Shown one piece after another: positions 1-10,590 of a DNA stretch of 64,000 bases (position 1 is the first letter of the stretch; each line of letters begins with the position of its first letter). Where the stretch lies: the NCBI RefSeq assembly GCF_000383475.1, contig NZ_KB911459.1:510467-574466 (forward strand), read 5' to 3'. The stretch is from Microbacterium sp. 11MF (lineage in GTDB: Bacteria > Actinomycetota > Actinomycetes > Actinomycetales > Microbacteriaceae). The position numbers were made by a program, and so were the translations under genes. Under the pieces are notes generated by a model that saw nothing but the letters and a program-made list of their open reading frames with translations, ran no database searches and had not been told where the DNA came from.

Positions 1-2757
<2,757 letters not shown>

Positions 2758-2758
<1 letters not shown>

Positions 2759-3354
2759 TGGTCGCGGATTCTGTGAGCGGGTTTGCGCGTGGTCAGCATC
2801 CGGTTTGGTCGGCGGCGATGGATGAGTCGTTGTCGTCTCTTTCGGCGTCCGTCGGTAGGGTAAACGGCTTGTCGGATGCTGTGGGTGCGTCAATGCTGTC
2901 GTCGCTGACGGAGTCGTTGTCTTCCATGACTCGGCCGTTCGGTCGCTTCGACGACCTATTTGATGGTGGGAGCGCGTCGGAGAAAACTATTTCAGCGAAC
3001 GACTCTCGCTTCAACCAGATGCAAAGGGCTTCAGATCCCCAGTCCGTGTCGCTTGAAGAATTGCTTGCGCAGCCAGATCTTGATGACTACATCTCGCGGG
3101 TCGTCCATGATGAGCAGGAGTTCAACGCAATCGTAGGGGCCTCATCACAGCTGGCATCCGGCGACAGCTTGGAGGTTATCCCCATTACAATGCGAGGGCC
3201 CGATGGTCGGCTTTTTCGATCTGCGTCGGTCGCTCTCTCGTTGTTGGGTGGTCTCTTGACTTGGGTTGCCAACGCTGCTGTCGACGGAGTGTATTCGCCT
3301 GTGGAGGCGGTCACGGTGTTCGTCACGCTCTACTGGTGGTCGAGAGAGCTGTAG
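2758..3354 (+). CDS. Unknown protein coupled to nrdF, atypical composition, C-terminal hydrophobic segment
   Basis: A 198-residue frame begins at the ATG that overlaps the nrdF stop by one base. I do not recognise the family. The first 75 residues are Ser-rich, the middle (about 80-150) is mixed and acidic, and residues about 155-195 form one or two hydrophobic stretches (SLLGGLLTWVANAA and AVTVFVTLYWW), so the protein is probably membrane-associated. Codon use is clearly unlike the neighbours: T- and A-ending codons (ttt, gat, ctt, cta, aga) are frequent, whereas nrdEF is almost uniformly G/C-ending. A terminator-like hairpin follows about 80 nt after the stop. The gene could be a recent acquisition, or weakly expressed. 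An internal ATG (for example 2818) is an alternative start. Confidence 0.55.
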
Positions 3355-3435
3355 CAATTCACTCGAGACCCTGGGCAAGGCTCTCGCTACCGAGGCGAGA
3401 CTGAGGCTTTTATGAGGCGCTGAGATCCGAAGGAG

Positions 3436-3474
3436 GGCCTCCGGCACCGCGCTGACGAGCGGATGCCGGGGGCC
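3436..3474 (+). terminator. Terminator-like hairpin after the nrdEF unit
   Basis: Arms 3436-3446 and 3464-3474 pair over 11 bp with one G-U wobble and a 17-nt loop. The following bases are only moderately T-rich (TCTTCGTTGT), as is common in GC-rich actinobacteria. Confidence 0.65.
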
Positions 3475-3612
3475 TCTTCGTTGTCAAGGTCACCGCAAAA
3501 CGCCAAAGTGCGGGAGCGTGGAACGGCGTGTCGCGTTAGATCCCCTTGAATCGGCGTGCGGTCGCGCGATCAAGTTGGCCGGAACGGCGACGCGCAAGAG
3601 ACACCGACGCTG

Positions 3613-3656
3613 AAAGACCCCCGGCCCGTTCTCGCGAACGATCGCCGGGGGTCTTT
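3613..3656 (+). terminator. Second, stronger hairpin (possibly bidirectional terminator)
   Basis: AAAGACCCCCGGC at 3613-3625 pairs perfectly over 13 bp with 3644-3656 around an 18-nt loop. The A-tract on the left arm and T-tract on the right arm would suit termination in either direction. No gene is recognised on either side within 250 nt. Confidence 0.7.
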
Positions 3657-3913
3657 CGCTGTCCCGGTCGACGGCGCACGCTGCCCGTTGCGTGCGAAGC
3701 GTTCCCGGGATCCCGATGCCGGCTCGGAGCGAGCGCGGACGTCGGGGACGCACGGTGCTCGCTCATCCCCTCAGTGAGCTTCACGATCAACGCGAGATGC
3801 GGCCCCCAAGCCGCAGTGAGCACCTCGCCATCTCCTCCTTCGGAGCGGACGGCGGATCGGATCGGAGGCGAGTCGATCGTCCCGCAGCGTCGTCGCCTCT
3901 ACGGTGGGGCATT

Positions 3914-5197
3914 GTGATCCCCACCCGCTCGCGCGCCGGCCTCTTCGGTCTGCCTGCGACGTTCTTCGGCTTCGTGGCGGCGGTCGCGTTCTCCGACATC
4001 GGCGACTCGTTCCGAGTCCTCGCCCTCGACCTCTGGTATTTCGAGCTCACGGCGGGTCGGGAGGGCGCCCGACTGACGCTTCTGCTCGCGACGGTACTCC
4101 CGGCCCTGTTCCTCGCTCCCGTCGCGGGCGCGGTGGCCGACCGGTTCGATCTGCGCACCGTCTTCATCGTCACCACCGCACTGCGCGGCATCCTGAGCTT
4201 CGGGCTGGCTGCCGCCGCTGCGGCCGGGGGACCCGGCATCCACTCGACGGTCCTGGTCGCGGCCGCCGCGATCGCCGGGGTCTTCTTCGCCTCGTCGGCG
4301 TTCGTCTTCGTCCCGCGGCTCGTGCAACGAGACATGCTTCCCCGAGCCAACGGCATCCTCGAATCGACGACGTGGGCGCTCGCGAGCGTCGGACCAGCCC
4401 TCGGCGCCGGTGCGTACGCCATGTGGGGGCCGGCGCCGTCGTTCGCCGTGGACGGCGTCTCCTTCCTCGTCACCGCAGCACTGTTTGCGCGCATCCTCCC
4501 GAAGACGACGGATGCCGAGTCGTCGATGCCCGCACGGCGGCGGGCCCGCATCCGGCTCGGCGTCGATGCGCTGGCGTCGACCGTCCGCGGCATCCCACCC
4601 GCCGCCCGTTACCTCGCCGGCCACCGCTTCGCGCTGGGACTGCTGCTCGCCTCGTACGGTGTGACGATCACTGCGGGGACGAACGCGTACGCGCTCATCT
4701 TCCTCGTGTCGGATGACCTACGGCTACCGAGCGAGGTCCTGGGTCTCGTCCTCTCGTGGAACGGCATCGTGGCGGTCATCGCAGCGCTGACGGTCGGGTT
4801 CGTCGTCCGGCGGTCGCGGATGCCGCTGGTCTTCGTGGTCTGCCTGGCACTGTTCGCCGTCGCCCAGGTCGTGATGGGGGCCGCGCCGAACGTGACGGTG
4901 CTCCTCGTCGGCGTCGCCCTGAGTGCCCTCGTCAACGCGCCGTACAACATCGCGGTCACGACCCTGTTCCAGACGTCGATCGACGACCAGTTCCTCGGGC
5001 GGGTCGAGGGTCTCGACACGGCCGTCGAGAGCCTGCTGCGCATCGCGGTGCTGCTCGGCGCGGCCGCCGTGGTGACGCTCTGGGGAGCGCGCGCCGCCGT
5101 CATCGCCTCGGCCGGGGTCGCCATGATCCTCCTCGTGGCCGGCGTCCTGCTCATGGCGCGACGCCGAGCGGCCGCCACCGACGCCGGCCGCCGATGA
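3914..5197 (+). CDS. MFS transporter (likely drug/metabolite exporter)
   Basis: A 427-residue hydrophobic protein with about 12 membrane segments in two halves, separated by a basic cytoplasmic loop around residue 200 (MPARRRARIRLG). The short loop VADRFDLRTVF between the second and third segments is the MFS motif-A position. The frame is open further upstream to 3692, but that stretch is Arg/Ser-rich and not membrane-like, so I take GTG 3914 (VIPTRSRAGLF), immediately before the first membrane segment. The substrate cannot be read from sequence. The overall shape resembles actinobacterial exporters of about 420 residues. Confidence 0.75.
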   Translation: MIPTRSRAGLFGLPATFFGFVAAVAFSDIGDSFRVLALDLWYFELTAGREGARLTLLLATVLPALFLAPVAGAVADRFDLRTVFIVTTALRGILSFGLAAAAAAGGPGIHSTVLVAAAAIAGVFFASSAFVFVPRLVQRDMLPRANGILESTTWALASVGPALGAGAYAMWGPAPSFAVDGVSFLVTAALFARILPKTTDAESSMPARRRARIRLGVDALASTVRGIPPAARYLAGHRFALGLLLASYGVTITAGTNAYALIFLVSDDLRLPSEVLGLVLSWNGIVAVIAALTVGFVVRRSRMPLVFVVCLALFAVAQVVMGAAPNVTVLLVGVALSALVNAPYNIAVTTLFQTSIDDQFLGRVEGLDTAVESLLRIAVLLGAAAVVTLWGARAAVIASAGVAMILLVAGVLLMARRRAAATDAGRR

Positions 5198-5218
5198 GGC
5201 CGGGCGGCGCATTCCGCT

Positions 5219-5224
5219 TAGACT
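5219..5224 (+). promoter_or_regulatory. Leaderless -10 box TAGACT
   Basis: The box ends 6 nt before GTG 5231. Two GTG codons stand in tandem (5228, 5231), and the 6-nt spacing seen throughout this window favours the second as transcription and translation start. Confidence 0.6.
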
Positions 5225-5230
5225 CACGTG

Positions 5231-7339
5231 GTGACTCAGCTCGTCGACGCCCCGGGTGGGCCCCGTAACGCACCGCCCGCATCGTCGCCGGAAGCACCGC
5301 GCCACCGCGTCCGGGCGGACATCCAAGGCCTCCGCGCCATCGCGGTCGCCTCCGTCGTGGTCTACCACTTCTGGCCCTCCCTCCTCCCCGGTGGCTTCAC
5401 GGGTGTCGACGTGTTCTTCGTCGTCTCGGGGTTCCTGATCACCGGGCAGATCCTGCGCGACGTCGACCGTCACCGCCCCCTCCGCTTCGCCGCCAGGTTC
5501 TGGGCCGCCCGCGTCCGACGGATCATGCCGGCCGCACTCCTTGTGCTCGGATTCGTGCTCGTCGCCTCGTGGTTCATCGTTCCTGCCTCCCAGTGGCCCC
5601 AGATCGGTCGGCACGTCCTCGCGTCGGCCCTCTCGATCGAGAACTGGGTCCTTGCCGGTGACGCGGTCGACTACGGCGCGGAAGGCGCCGCGCCGAGCCC
5701 CGTCCAGCACTTCTGGTCGCTGTCGGTCGAGGAGCAGTTCTACCTCGTCTGGCCGATGCTGCTCCTGCTCGCCACCCTGTTCGCGCGGCGCTTCGGTCCG
5801 ATCGGTCGCCTGGGACGCCGGAGCGTCGTGGGAATCGTCATGGGTCTCGTCCTGGTGGCGAGCCTCTGCTTCTCGTTCATCTTCACGAACGTCGATCCCG
5901 GCGCCGCGTACTTCGTCACGCCGACCCGGATGTGGCAGCTCGCCGCCGGCGGTCTCGTCGCCCTGGTCGCCGTACGAGGCATCCGCTTCGCTCCGTGGGT
6001 CGGTGTCGCCCTGATCGGGGTCGGGTTCTTCGTCCTGAACGTGGACATGCCCTACCCGGGCATCGCCGCGATGATCCCGACGGTCGGCGCCTGCCTCGTG
6101 CTGCTCGGGGGGCCTGACGGACGATTCTCGTTCGACCGCGCCGTGAGCGCCCGACCGATCCAGCACCTCGGCGACATCTCCTACTCGGTCTACCTGTGGC
6201 ACTGGCCGCTGCTGATCATCGTCCCGATCGCGCTCGGACACGAGCTGAGCATCCTCGAGGCCTTCGGTCTGCTCGCCATCATCCTCGTGGTGTCGGAAGC
6301 GAGTTACCGCTTCATCGAGCAGCCGTTCCGACGTGGATGGCTGCTGCGGACGTCTCCTCGAAGCCTCGCGCTCGGAACCGTCGCGGTTCTCATCATCGTC
6401 GCCGGCGCCGTCAGGTTCGACGCCAGCGGGCAGGCTCGGATCGAGGCCGCGGCCGCGGAGTTCGAGCAGACCATCGCCTCCGCCGACGAATGCTTCGGCG
6501 CCGCCGCGCTCGACAACACATGCGGGGATCCCTTCGCCCCGGTCGACGAGGCCGCAGCACTCGCCGGCAACAACGACCTGCCGATCGCCTCACGCAAGCC
6601 GCGCTGCTCTGACGACACCGGCCCGTTCAGCGAGGTCATCTGCCACTACGGCGATCCGAACGGAGCCCGCACGGTGCTGCTGTGGGGCAACTCCCACGCG
6701 TCGGCGTGGAGCGACGCGATCGACGCCGCGGGAAAGCGCCTCAAGTGGAACGTCATCGTGGCGTCGCGCTCCGGATGCCCGGCGACGCTGGGCACCCCGC
6801 CGCCGAACGAGATCCGCAAGACGTCCCAGGAAGAACAGAAGGGCTGCGCCGAGCGCAACGAGTGGGTCGTCTCGACCCTCGCCCCGAAGGTCGACCTCGT
6901 CGTCATGTCCGACCTCCGCGCCGGCTACGCCGACGGTGCTCGCAGCGTCGACGGTTTCGTCGAGGCGATCACGCGGGTTCGGGAAGCGGGCGCCACAGTC
7001 GTCTGGCTCGGCGACGTCCCGTTGACCGACGGGATCACCACCCGACGCGACGGCCCCGAGTGCCTCGAACTCAACGGCCAGTGCTCCAACCCCGTCAGCA
7101 AGGCGCTCGTCGCCCGCAGCGTCACCGACGAAGTCGCCAAGCGCGTACCGGACCTCCTCACGATCGATCCGACGGACCGGTTCTGCGATGACGAGCGCTG
7201 CTACTCCGCCGTGGGCGGGGTGTCGGTGTACTTCGACGGGCTTCACCTGAGCGGGACGTACTCGCGCACCCTCGGCCCCTGGCTCGCCCGCGAACTGAAG
7301 GCCTGCGCACAGGGCGCATCCTCCTGCCCCGCGCTCTGA
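5231..7339 (+). CDS. Acyltransferase-3 membrane protein with C-terminal SGNH domain (OafA/YrhL type)
   Basis: A 702-residue O-acyltransferase expected to move acyl groups (often acetyl) from the cytoplasmic side to cell-surface glycans. Residues about 20-400 form the acyltransferase-3 membrane domain, with the typical VVYHFWPSLLPGGFTGVDVF start, FFVVSGFLITGQI and SVEEQFYLVWP. Residues about 410-702 are extracytoplasmic and SGNH-hydrolase-like, with a LLWGNSHASAW block near residue 485 and a terminal YFDGLHLSG motif supplying Asp/His. The first block reads GNS rather than GDS. The substrate glycan is unknown; no glycan gene cluster is adjacent. Confidence 0.88.
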   Translation: MTQLVDAPGGPRNAPPASSPEAPRHRVRADIQGLRAIAVASVVVYHFWPSLLPGGFTGVDVFFVVSGFLITGQILRDVDRHRPLRFAARFWAARVRRIMPAALLVLGFVLVASWFIVPASQWPQIGRHVLASALSIENWVLAGDAVDYGAEGAAPSPVQHFWSLSVEEQFYLVWPMLLLLATLFARRFGPIGRLGRRSVVGIVMGLVLVASLCFSFIFTNVDPGAAYFVTPTRMWQLAAGGLVALVAVRGIRFAPWVGVALIGVGFFVLNVDMPYPGIAAMIPTVGACLVLLGGPDGRFSFDRAVSARPIQHLGDISYSVYLWHWPLLIIVPIALGHELSILEAFGLLAIILVVSEASYRFIEQPFRRGWLLRTSPRSLALGTVAVLIIVAGAVRFDASGQARIEAAAAEFEQTIASADECFGAAALDNTCGDPFAPVDEAAALAGNNDLPIASRKPRCSDDTGPFSEVICHYGDPNGARTVLLWGNSHASAWSDAIDAAGKRLKWNVIVASRSGCPATLGTPPPNEIRKTSQEEQKGCAERNEWVVSTLAPKVDLVVMSDLRAGYADGARSVDGFVEAITRVREAGATVVWLGDVPLTDGITTRRDGPECLELNGQCSNPVSKALVARSVTDEVAKRVPDLLTIDPTDRFCDDERCYSAVGGVSVYFDGLHLSGTYSRTLGPWLARELKACAQGASSCPAL

Positions 7340-7361
7340 CGCCCTCCAGGGCGTGAGCGCC

Positions 7362-7847
7362 TCAGCGCTCGACGCGGCCGCAGGAGGACACGGCGAGGAT
7401 GTCGAGCGCCACCGGCGCGTCGGCAGCGCGTTCGGTGATGTCGACGGACACGCCCGATCCCGCACGGTTGAGGCGCACGGTGGCGAGATCGACGTCGATC
7501 CCGACGGGCTCGACGGCCCAGCCGTCGCCGAGTGCGGTGGGCAGGTCCGCGATGACGGATGCCGCGTCCGCGGCGCCTGGCAGCGTCACCTGCCCCTGGA
7601 TCGTCGCGAAGGCGGTCCCGCGGGGGCCGTCGACCGTGGCCGAGCCCGTTCCGCAGGGCGTTGAAGTCGGGTCGCCCGACGCCGTGTACGTCGACCCCGT
7701 CGGCATCGCGGCCACGACCTCGGTCACCGCCTCCTCGGACTGCGCGCGCACCGCGTCGAAGGACGGGCCTGCGGCGGGGGCGCATGCCGTGAGGCTGAGG
7801 GCCAAGGTTCCGACCAGCACCGTTGCTGCGACGGACCGGGCGGGCAT
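7362..7847 (-). CDS. Small secreted lipoprotein, unknown function
   Basis: A 161-residue protein starting MPARSVAATVLVG with a lipobox ending at Cys22 (LSLTAC), so it should be lipid-anchored on the outer face of the membrane. The mature part has two further Cys (near residues 65 and 156) that could form a disulfide. The frame continues much further upstream, but that extension is a shadow of the hydrolase gene. ATG 7847 overlaps the hydrolase stop by 4 nt (ATGA), which fixes the start and indicates translational coupling. No family recognised. Confidence 0.75.
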   Translation of the reverse strand: MPARSVAATVLVGTLALSLTACAPAAGPSFDAVRAQSEEAVTEVVAAMPTGSTYTASGDPTSTPCGTGSATVDGPRGTAFATIQGQVTLPGAADAASVIADLPTALGDGWAVEPVGIDVDLATVRLNRAGSGVSVDITERAADAPVALDILAVSSCGRVER

Positions 7848-9100
7848 CAGCCGCTGCTCTCGTCGGCGAGGGAGGTGAGGAGCAGTCGCACGTCCTTCAA
7901 CACCGTCCCGTTCGCCGACCCGTCGCCGCTGAAGAGGCGGTTGTGAAGCGTGAGGCCCTCGGCGAGCATCGCGGTGACGGTGCCGGTCGGCTTCTCGGAG
8001 AATCCCGGGTCGACGATCGTGATGCCGGGGAACTCCTCGGGGCCGATGCCGTAGCCGATGTCGCCCATCTGGAATCCGGCGTAGTAGCGGTTGATGTCGT
8101 CCTTGGCCTGCGTGGCGTAATAAGCCGTTCCGGGCACCGTCGTGTACCCGTCTGTGGCGCCGACTCCCGCGGCGAGGAACCGGGCGGTGAATCGTGCCCC
8201 GGCCATCTCGGCGGCGCTTCCGACCTGGGACCCGGCGCTGTGCTCGTAGCTCAGCGTCGGAAGTCCGGGGAAAGCGGCGTCGATTCCCTTCACGATGCGA
8301 GCGTAGTCCGCCCCCGCCGCGGTGGCGATCGTGTTGTTCTGCGGGCCCGAAGCGAGATCGACCGAGATCTGCGGCATGGGTGCCGCGAGGACGGTGAAGG
8401 CGAGGATCGGCGCCGAAGGATCGGCGTGCTGGACCTGCCAGTTCGCGAAGGACGTGACGGGGTCGTCGTTCATGAACGTCGCGATCGACGCATTGGTCCC
8501 CGGCACGACGAAGAGGATGCCGGTGGCCGCCGCCGGATCCCCCGCCATCTCGACGATCGAGCCCCGGACCGGGTTGTACAAGTAGAGCTGGACGAGGCCG
8601 AGGGCGACTTTCGTGAGATACGCACGTTCGCGTTCCAGCGCGTCGAGGTCGCCGGCGGAGGGCGCGTCCTCGTGCGTCACGAGTCCGGCCAGGAGGACGT
8701 CGAGTCGTCCCAGGCGTTCCCGGGCTCCGACACGGTTGGCGGCGACACGGACCTCGGCGGGCAGCCCGTCGAGCGCGCCGATGAGATCCGGGACGTCGTG
8801 GATGAGCTGTGCGCGCGTGGCGAGGGTGAGGCCGCCCCACCAGGCCGAGGCGACGGTCGGCGCGGTGGAGTCGAGGATGCTCTGCAGGGCAGCGGGGGAG
8901 TGGGCGACCTCCGCCGTCAACTGCGCATGCGAGAGGGTGGCGATGTCGTCGAGGGTGAGCTGATGGGCGGAGCTCGCCAGGGTGGCGCGGACCTGCGGGA
9001 CCGATCGCTCGTCGTCGGCGGAGGGGGCGTGCGAGCCGAGGGCGAACACCATCGCGGCTGCGGCGAGCGCAGCCGTCGGCAGATGGATCGCGCGGAGCAT
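7847..9100 (-). CDS. Secreted alpha/beta-hydrolase, DUF1023-like
   Basis: A 417-residue protein with an N-terminal hydrophobic export segment (residues 5-25), a helical middle and a C-terminal alpha/beta-hydrolase-like half. ILFVVPGTNASI looks like the strand-plus-oxyanion region, and LSYEHSAGSQVGS holds the nucleophile elbow (HSAGS, a GxSxG-like variant with His first). DUF1023 proteins are actinobacterial hydrolases of unclear substrate, often secreted. The gene is the first of a two-gene unit with the overlapping lipoprotein gene. Start ATG 9100 lies 7 nt after a TATCAT box. The family call is moderate; catalytic competence is not certain. Confidence 0.65.
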   Translation of the reverse strand: MLRAIHLPTAALAAAAMVFALGSHAPSADDERSVPQVRATLASSAHQLTLDDIATLSHAQLTAEVAHSPAALQSILDSTAPTVASAWWGGLTLATRAQLIHDVPDLIGALDGLPAEVRVAANRVGARERLGRLDVLLAGLVTHEDAPSAGDLDALERERAYLTKVALGLVQLYLYNPVRGSIVEMAGDPAAATGILFVVPGTNASIATFMNDDPVTSFANWQVQHADPSAPILAFTVLAAPMPQISVDLASGPQNNTIATAAGADYARIVKGIDAAFPGLPTLSYEHSAGSQVGSAAEMAGARFTARFLAAGVGATDGYTTVPGTAYYATQAKDDINRYYAGFQMGDIGYGIGPEEFPGITIVDPGFSEKPTGTVTAMLAEGLTLHNRLFSGDGSANGTVLKDVRLLLTSLADESSG

Positions 9101-9107
9101 ACCGCTG

Positions 9108-9113
9108 ATGATA
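9108..9113 (-). promoter_or_regulatory. Leaderless -10 box TATCAT for the hydrolase-lipoprotein unit
   Basis: The minus-strand box ends 7 nt upstream of ATG 9100, and no Shine-Dalgarno is visible. Confidence 0.55.
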
Positions 9114-9233
9114 CGGGCGCGCGGGATCTCACATGTTTCGCAGATGAGAACTCGTTCATCTCTTCCGTCGTGGCCGGAAAATCGCTACCGAATCGCGGTG
9201 GCGCGGATGCTGACCGCGGCGCGGCGTGACTCA

Positions 9234-9239
9234 TAGACT
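9234..9239 (+). promoter_or_regulatory. Leaderless -10 box TAGACT
   Basis: The box ends exactly 6 nt before GTG 9246 of the MarR-like gene. It is divergent from the hydrolase promoter about 120 bp away. Confidence 0.6.
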
Positions 9240-9245
9240 TCTGCC

Positions 9246-9671
9246 GTGGCAGATACCCCCGCAGAGGATGCACCGCGCTTCAGTCCCGTCATCGCGCTCC
9301 TCGCCGTTTCTGCCTCGTGGGAGGCCCAATTGGCGGCCGAGCTGCGTGATCTCGGGATCTCGACGCGCAAGTTCGGCCTGCTCGGTCACATCGGCGCGGA
9401 GCCCGGAATCTCGTTCTCGGAACTCGCCCGCAGATCCCGCATCACGGTGCAGTCGGCTCATGCCGCCGTCCACGCCCTCGTCGACGACGGGCTGGTCGCC
9501 GACGCGACGGCGCAGGCCGGAGCGGCGAGCGACCTGAGCGTCACCGAGCGCGGGGCGGAGGTCCTGCGGGACGCGCAGGACCGTCTGGAGCGGTTGGACG
9601 AGTCGCTCTCCCACTCGTTGCCCCGGGTCGCCGAATCGCTCGGCGGCATCCGAGCGGGTGTGATCGAGTGA
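9246..9671 (+). CDS. MarR-like winged-helix regulator
   Basis: A 141-residue protein whose middle (ISTRKFGLLGHIGAEPGIS, then ELARRSRITVQSAHAAVHAL) has the spacing of a MarR winged helix-turn-helix: an effector-proximal helix, recognition helix and a short wing (DLSVTERGAEVL). The GTG start is supported by the leaderless -10 box. The stop overlaps the GTG of the DoxX-like gene by 4 nt (GTGA), so the regulator probably controls its own two-gene unit. The ligand is not predictable. Confidence 0.7.
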   Translation: MADTPAEDAPRFSPVIALLAVSASWEAQLAAELRDLGISTRKFGLLGHIGAEPGISFSELARRSRITVQSAHAAVHALVDDGLVADATAQAGAASDLSVTERGAEVLRDAQDRLERLDESLSHSLPRVAESLGGIRAGVIE

Positions 9672-10090
9672 GCGCGCGGGCCGCGACGATCCGTCGACGC
9701 GAGGGGGCGCTGCGGAGCATCGCCCGCGTCGGCCTCGCGGTCCTGTTGACGGCCGCCGGCGTCGCGCACCTGACGGTGCTCCGGCGCGGGTTCCGGATCG
9801 CCGTTCCGGACTGGGCGACGCGCCTGTTCCGGACCGACAAGGACACGATCGTCGTCGTATCCGGTGTCGTGGAGGCGGGGTTGGGGGTCGCCCTCATCGC
9901 GCTGCCGCGTGAACGGCGCCGCGTGGGTCTGGCCGTCGCGGCCCTGTTCGTCGCCGTGTTCCCCGGCAACGTCCATCACTGGCGATCGGGTCGCGACGTG
10001 CCGGGGATGGACTCCGACGCCAAGCGCTTCGCCCGGCTGTTCTTCCAACCGGTGCTCGTGCTGTGGGCGCTGTGGGCCACGCGGCGATGA
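9668..10090 (+). CDS. DoxX-like membrane protein (paralogue A)
   Basis: A 140-residue protein with four predicted membrane helices, of the DoxX/MauE-like type. Landmarks are the GVAHLTVLRRGF segment, VSGVVEAGLGVALI, the PRERRRVG loop, VAVFPGNVHHW and the C-terminal FFQPVLVLWALWATR. The gene at 11776 shares the same landmarks (FPGN, FFQPVLV/LFQPVLV, WALW-T-R) and is a paralogue. It overlaps the MarR-like gene by 4 nt. DoxX-family proteins are often linked to redox or quinone functions, but no specific role can be assigned. Confidence 0.75.
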   Translation: MSARAATIRRREGALRSIARVGLAVLLTAAGVAHLTVLRRGFRIAVPDWATRLFRTDKDTIVVVSGVVEAGLGVALIALPRERRRVGLAVAALFVAVFPGNVHHWRSGRDVPGMDSDAKRFARLFFQPVLVLWALWATRR

Positions 10091-10113
10091 CGCGACCGAC
10101 GCCATCCTTCAGG

Positions 10114-10119
10114 TAGGCT
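10114..10119 (+). promoter_or_regulatory. Leaderless -10 box TAGGCT
   Basis: The box ends 6 nt before GTG 10126. An AAGGAG sequence abuts and overlaps the start codon, too close to act as a ribosome binding site, which supports a leaderless transcript. Confidence 0.6.
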
Positions 10120-10125
10120 GAAGGA

Positions 10126-10587
10126 GTGTTCCGCACCCCTCTCTCGATCTTCCGCATCCTCGCCATCGCCGAGGTGTTCTCCTGGACCCTCCTCATCGCC
10201 GCCCTCATCGTCCGTGCCGTGGGAGGTCCTGCCGTCGCCGTCACGATCGGCGGCGGCATCCACGGCTTCGTCTTCCTGTCGTACGGCGCGACCGCCATCC
10301 TCGTCGCTCTCAACAACCGGTGGAGCCTCGGCACCTCGGTGCTCGCGGTGGGTTCGGCCGTCATCCCGTACGCGACGCTCCCCGTCGAGAGGTGGCTGCA
10401 CCGAACCGGCCGCCTCGACGGTGCGTGGCGGCTCGAGGAGACCTCGGACCCCCGCGACCGGCGGCCGATCGACCGCCTGCTGCGCTGGTTCCTGCGCCAC
10501 GCCGGCATCCTGGTCGCCCTCATCGCGGTGGCGGTGGTCGCCCTCTACGTCATCCTGCTGCTCGTCGGTCCTCCCGGAGGACGGTGA
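10126..10587 (+). CDS. DUF3817 family integral membrane protein
   Basis: A 153-residue protein with an N-terminal helix in the RILAIAEVFSWTLLIAALIV pattern typical of DUF3817, followed by the GGIHGFVFLSYG segment, a third helix (LAVGSAVIPYATLP) and a long C-terminal membrane segment after a basic linker (RRPIDRLLRWFLRH). The last segment extends the protein beyond the usual DUF3817 length of 100 or so. The function of the family is unknown. It converges on the methyltransferase gene with only a 3-nt gap. Confidence 0.75.
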   Translation: MFRTPLSIFRILAIAEVFSWTLLIAALIVRAVGGPAVAVTIGGGIHGFVFLSYGATAILVALNNRWSLGTSVLAVGSAVIPYATLPVERWLHRTGRLDGAWRLEETSDPRDRRPIDRLLRWFLRHAGILVALIAVAVVALYVILLLVGPPGGR

Positions 10588-10590
10588 GCG

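Larger units (their letters stand above)
3355..3913. other. 559-nt intergenic stretch
   Basis: Apart from the two hairpins listed separately I see no gene here. Several short frames are open on both strands, but they are Arg/Pro-rich, lack ribosome binding sites and look like GC-frame shadows. I could not fold any tRNA cloverleaf from it. The last 200 nt precede the MFS gene and may hold its promoter; TACGGT at 3900-3905 is a weak -10 candidate. Confidence 0.6.

Noticed and set aside
3692-3913. N-terminal extension of the MFS transporter frame
   Set aside because: The extra 74 codons encode an Arg/Ser-rich stretch unlike MFS N-termini; GTG 3914 sits immediately before the first membrane segment.
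3490-3917. Several short frames on both strands in the intergenic stretch
   Set aside because: Arg/Pro/Ser-rich products without ribosome binding sites, overlapping two hairpins; no support for translation.
10120-10127. AAGGAG as the ribosome binding site of the DUF3817 gene
   Set aside because: It directly abuts and overlaps the GTG, leaving no spacer; the TAGGCT box 6 nt upstream explains the start better.
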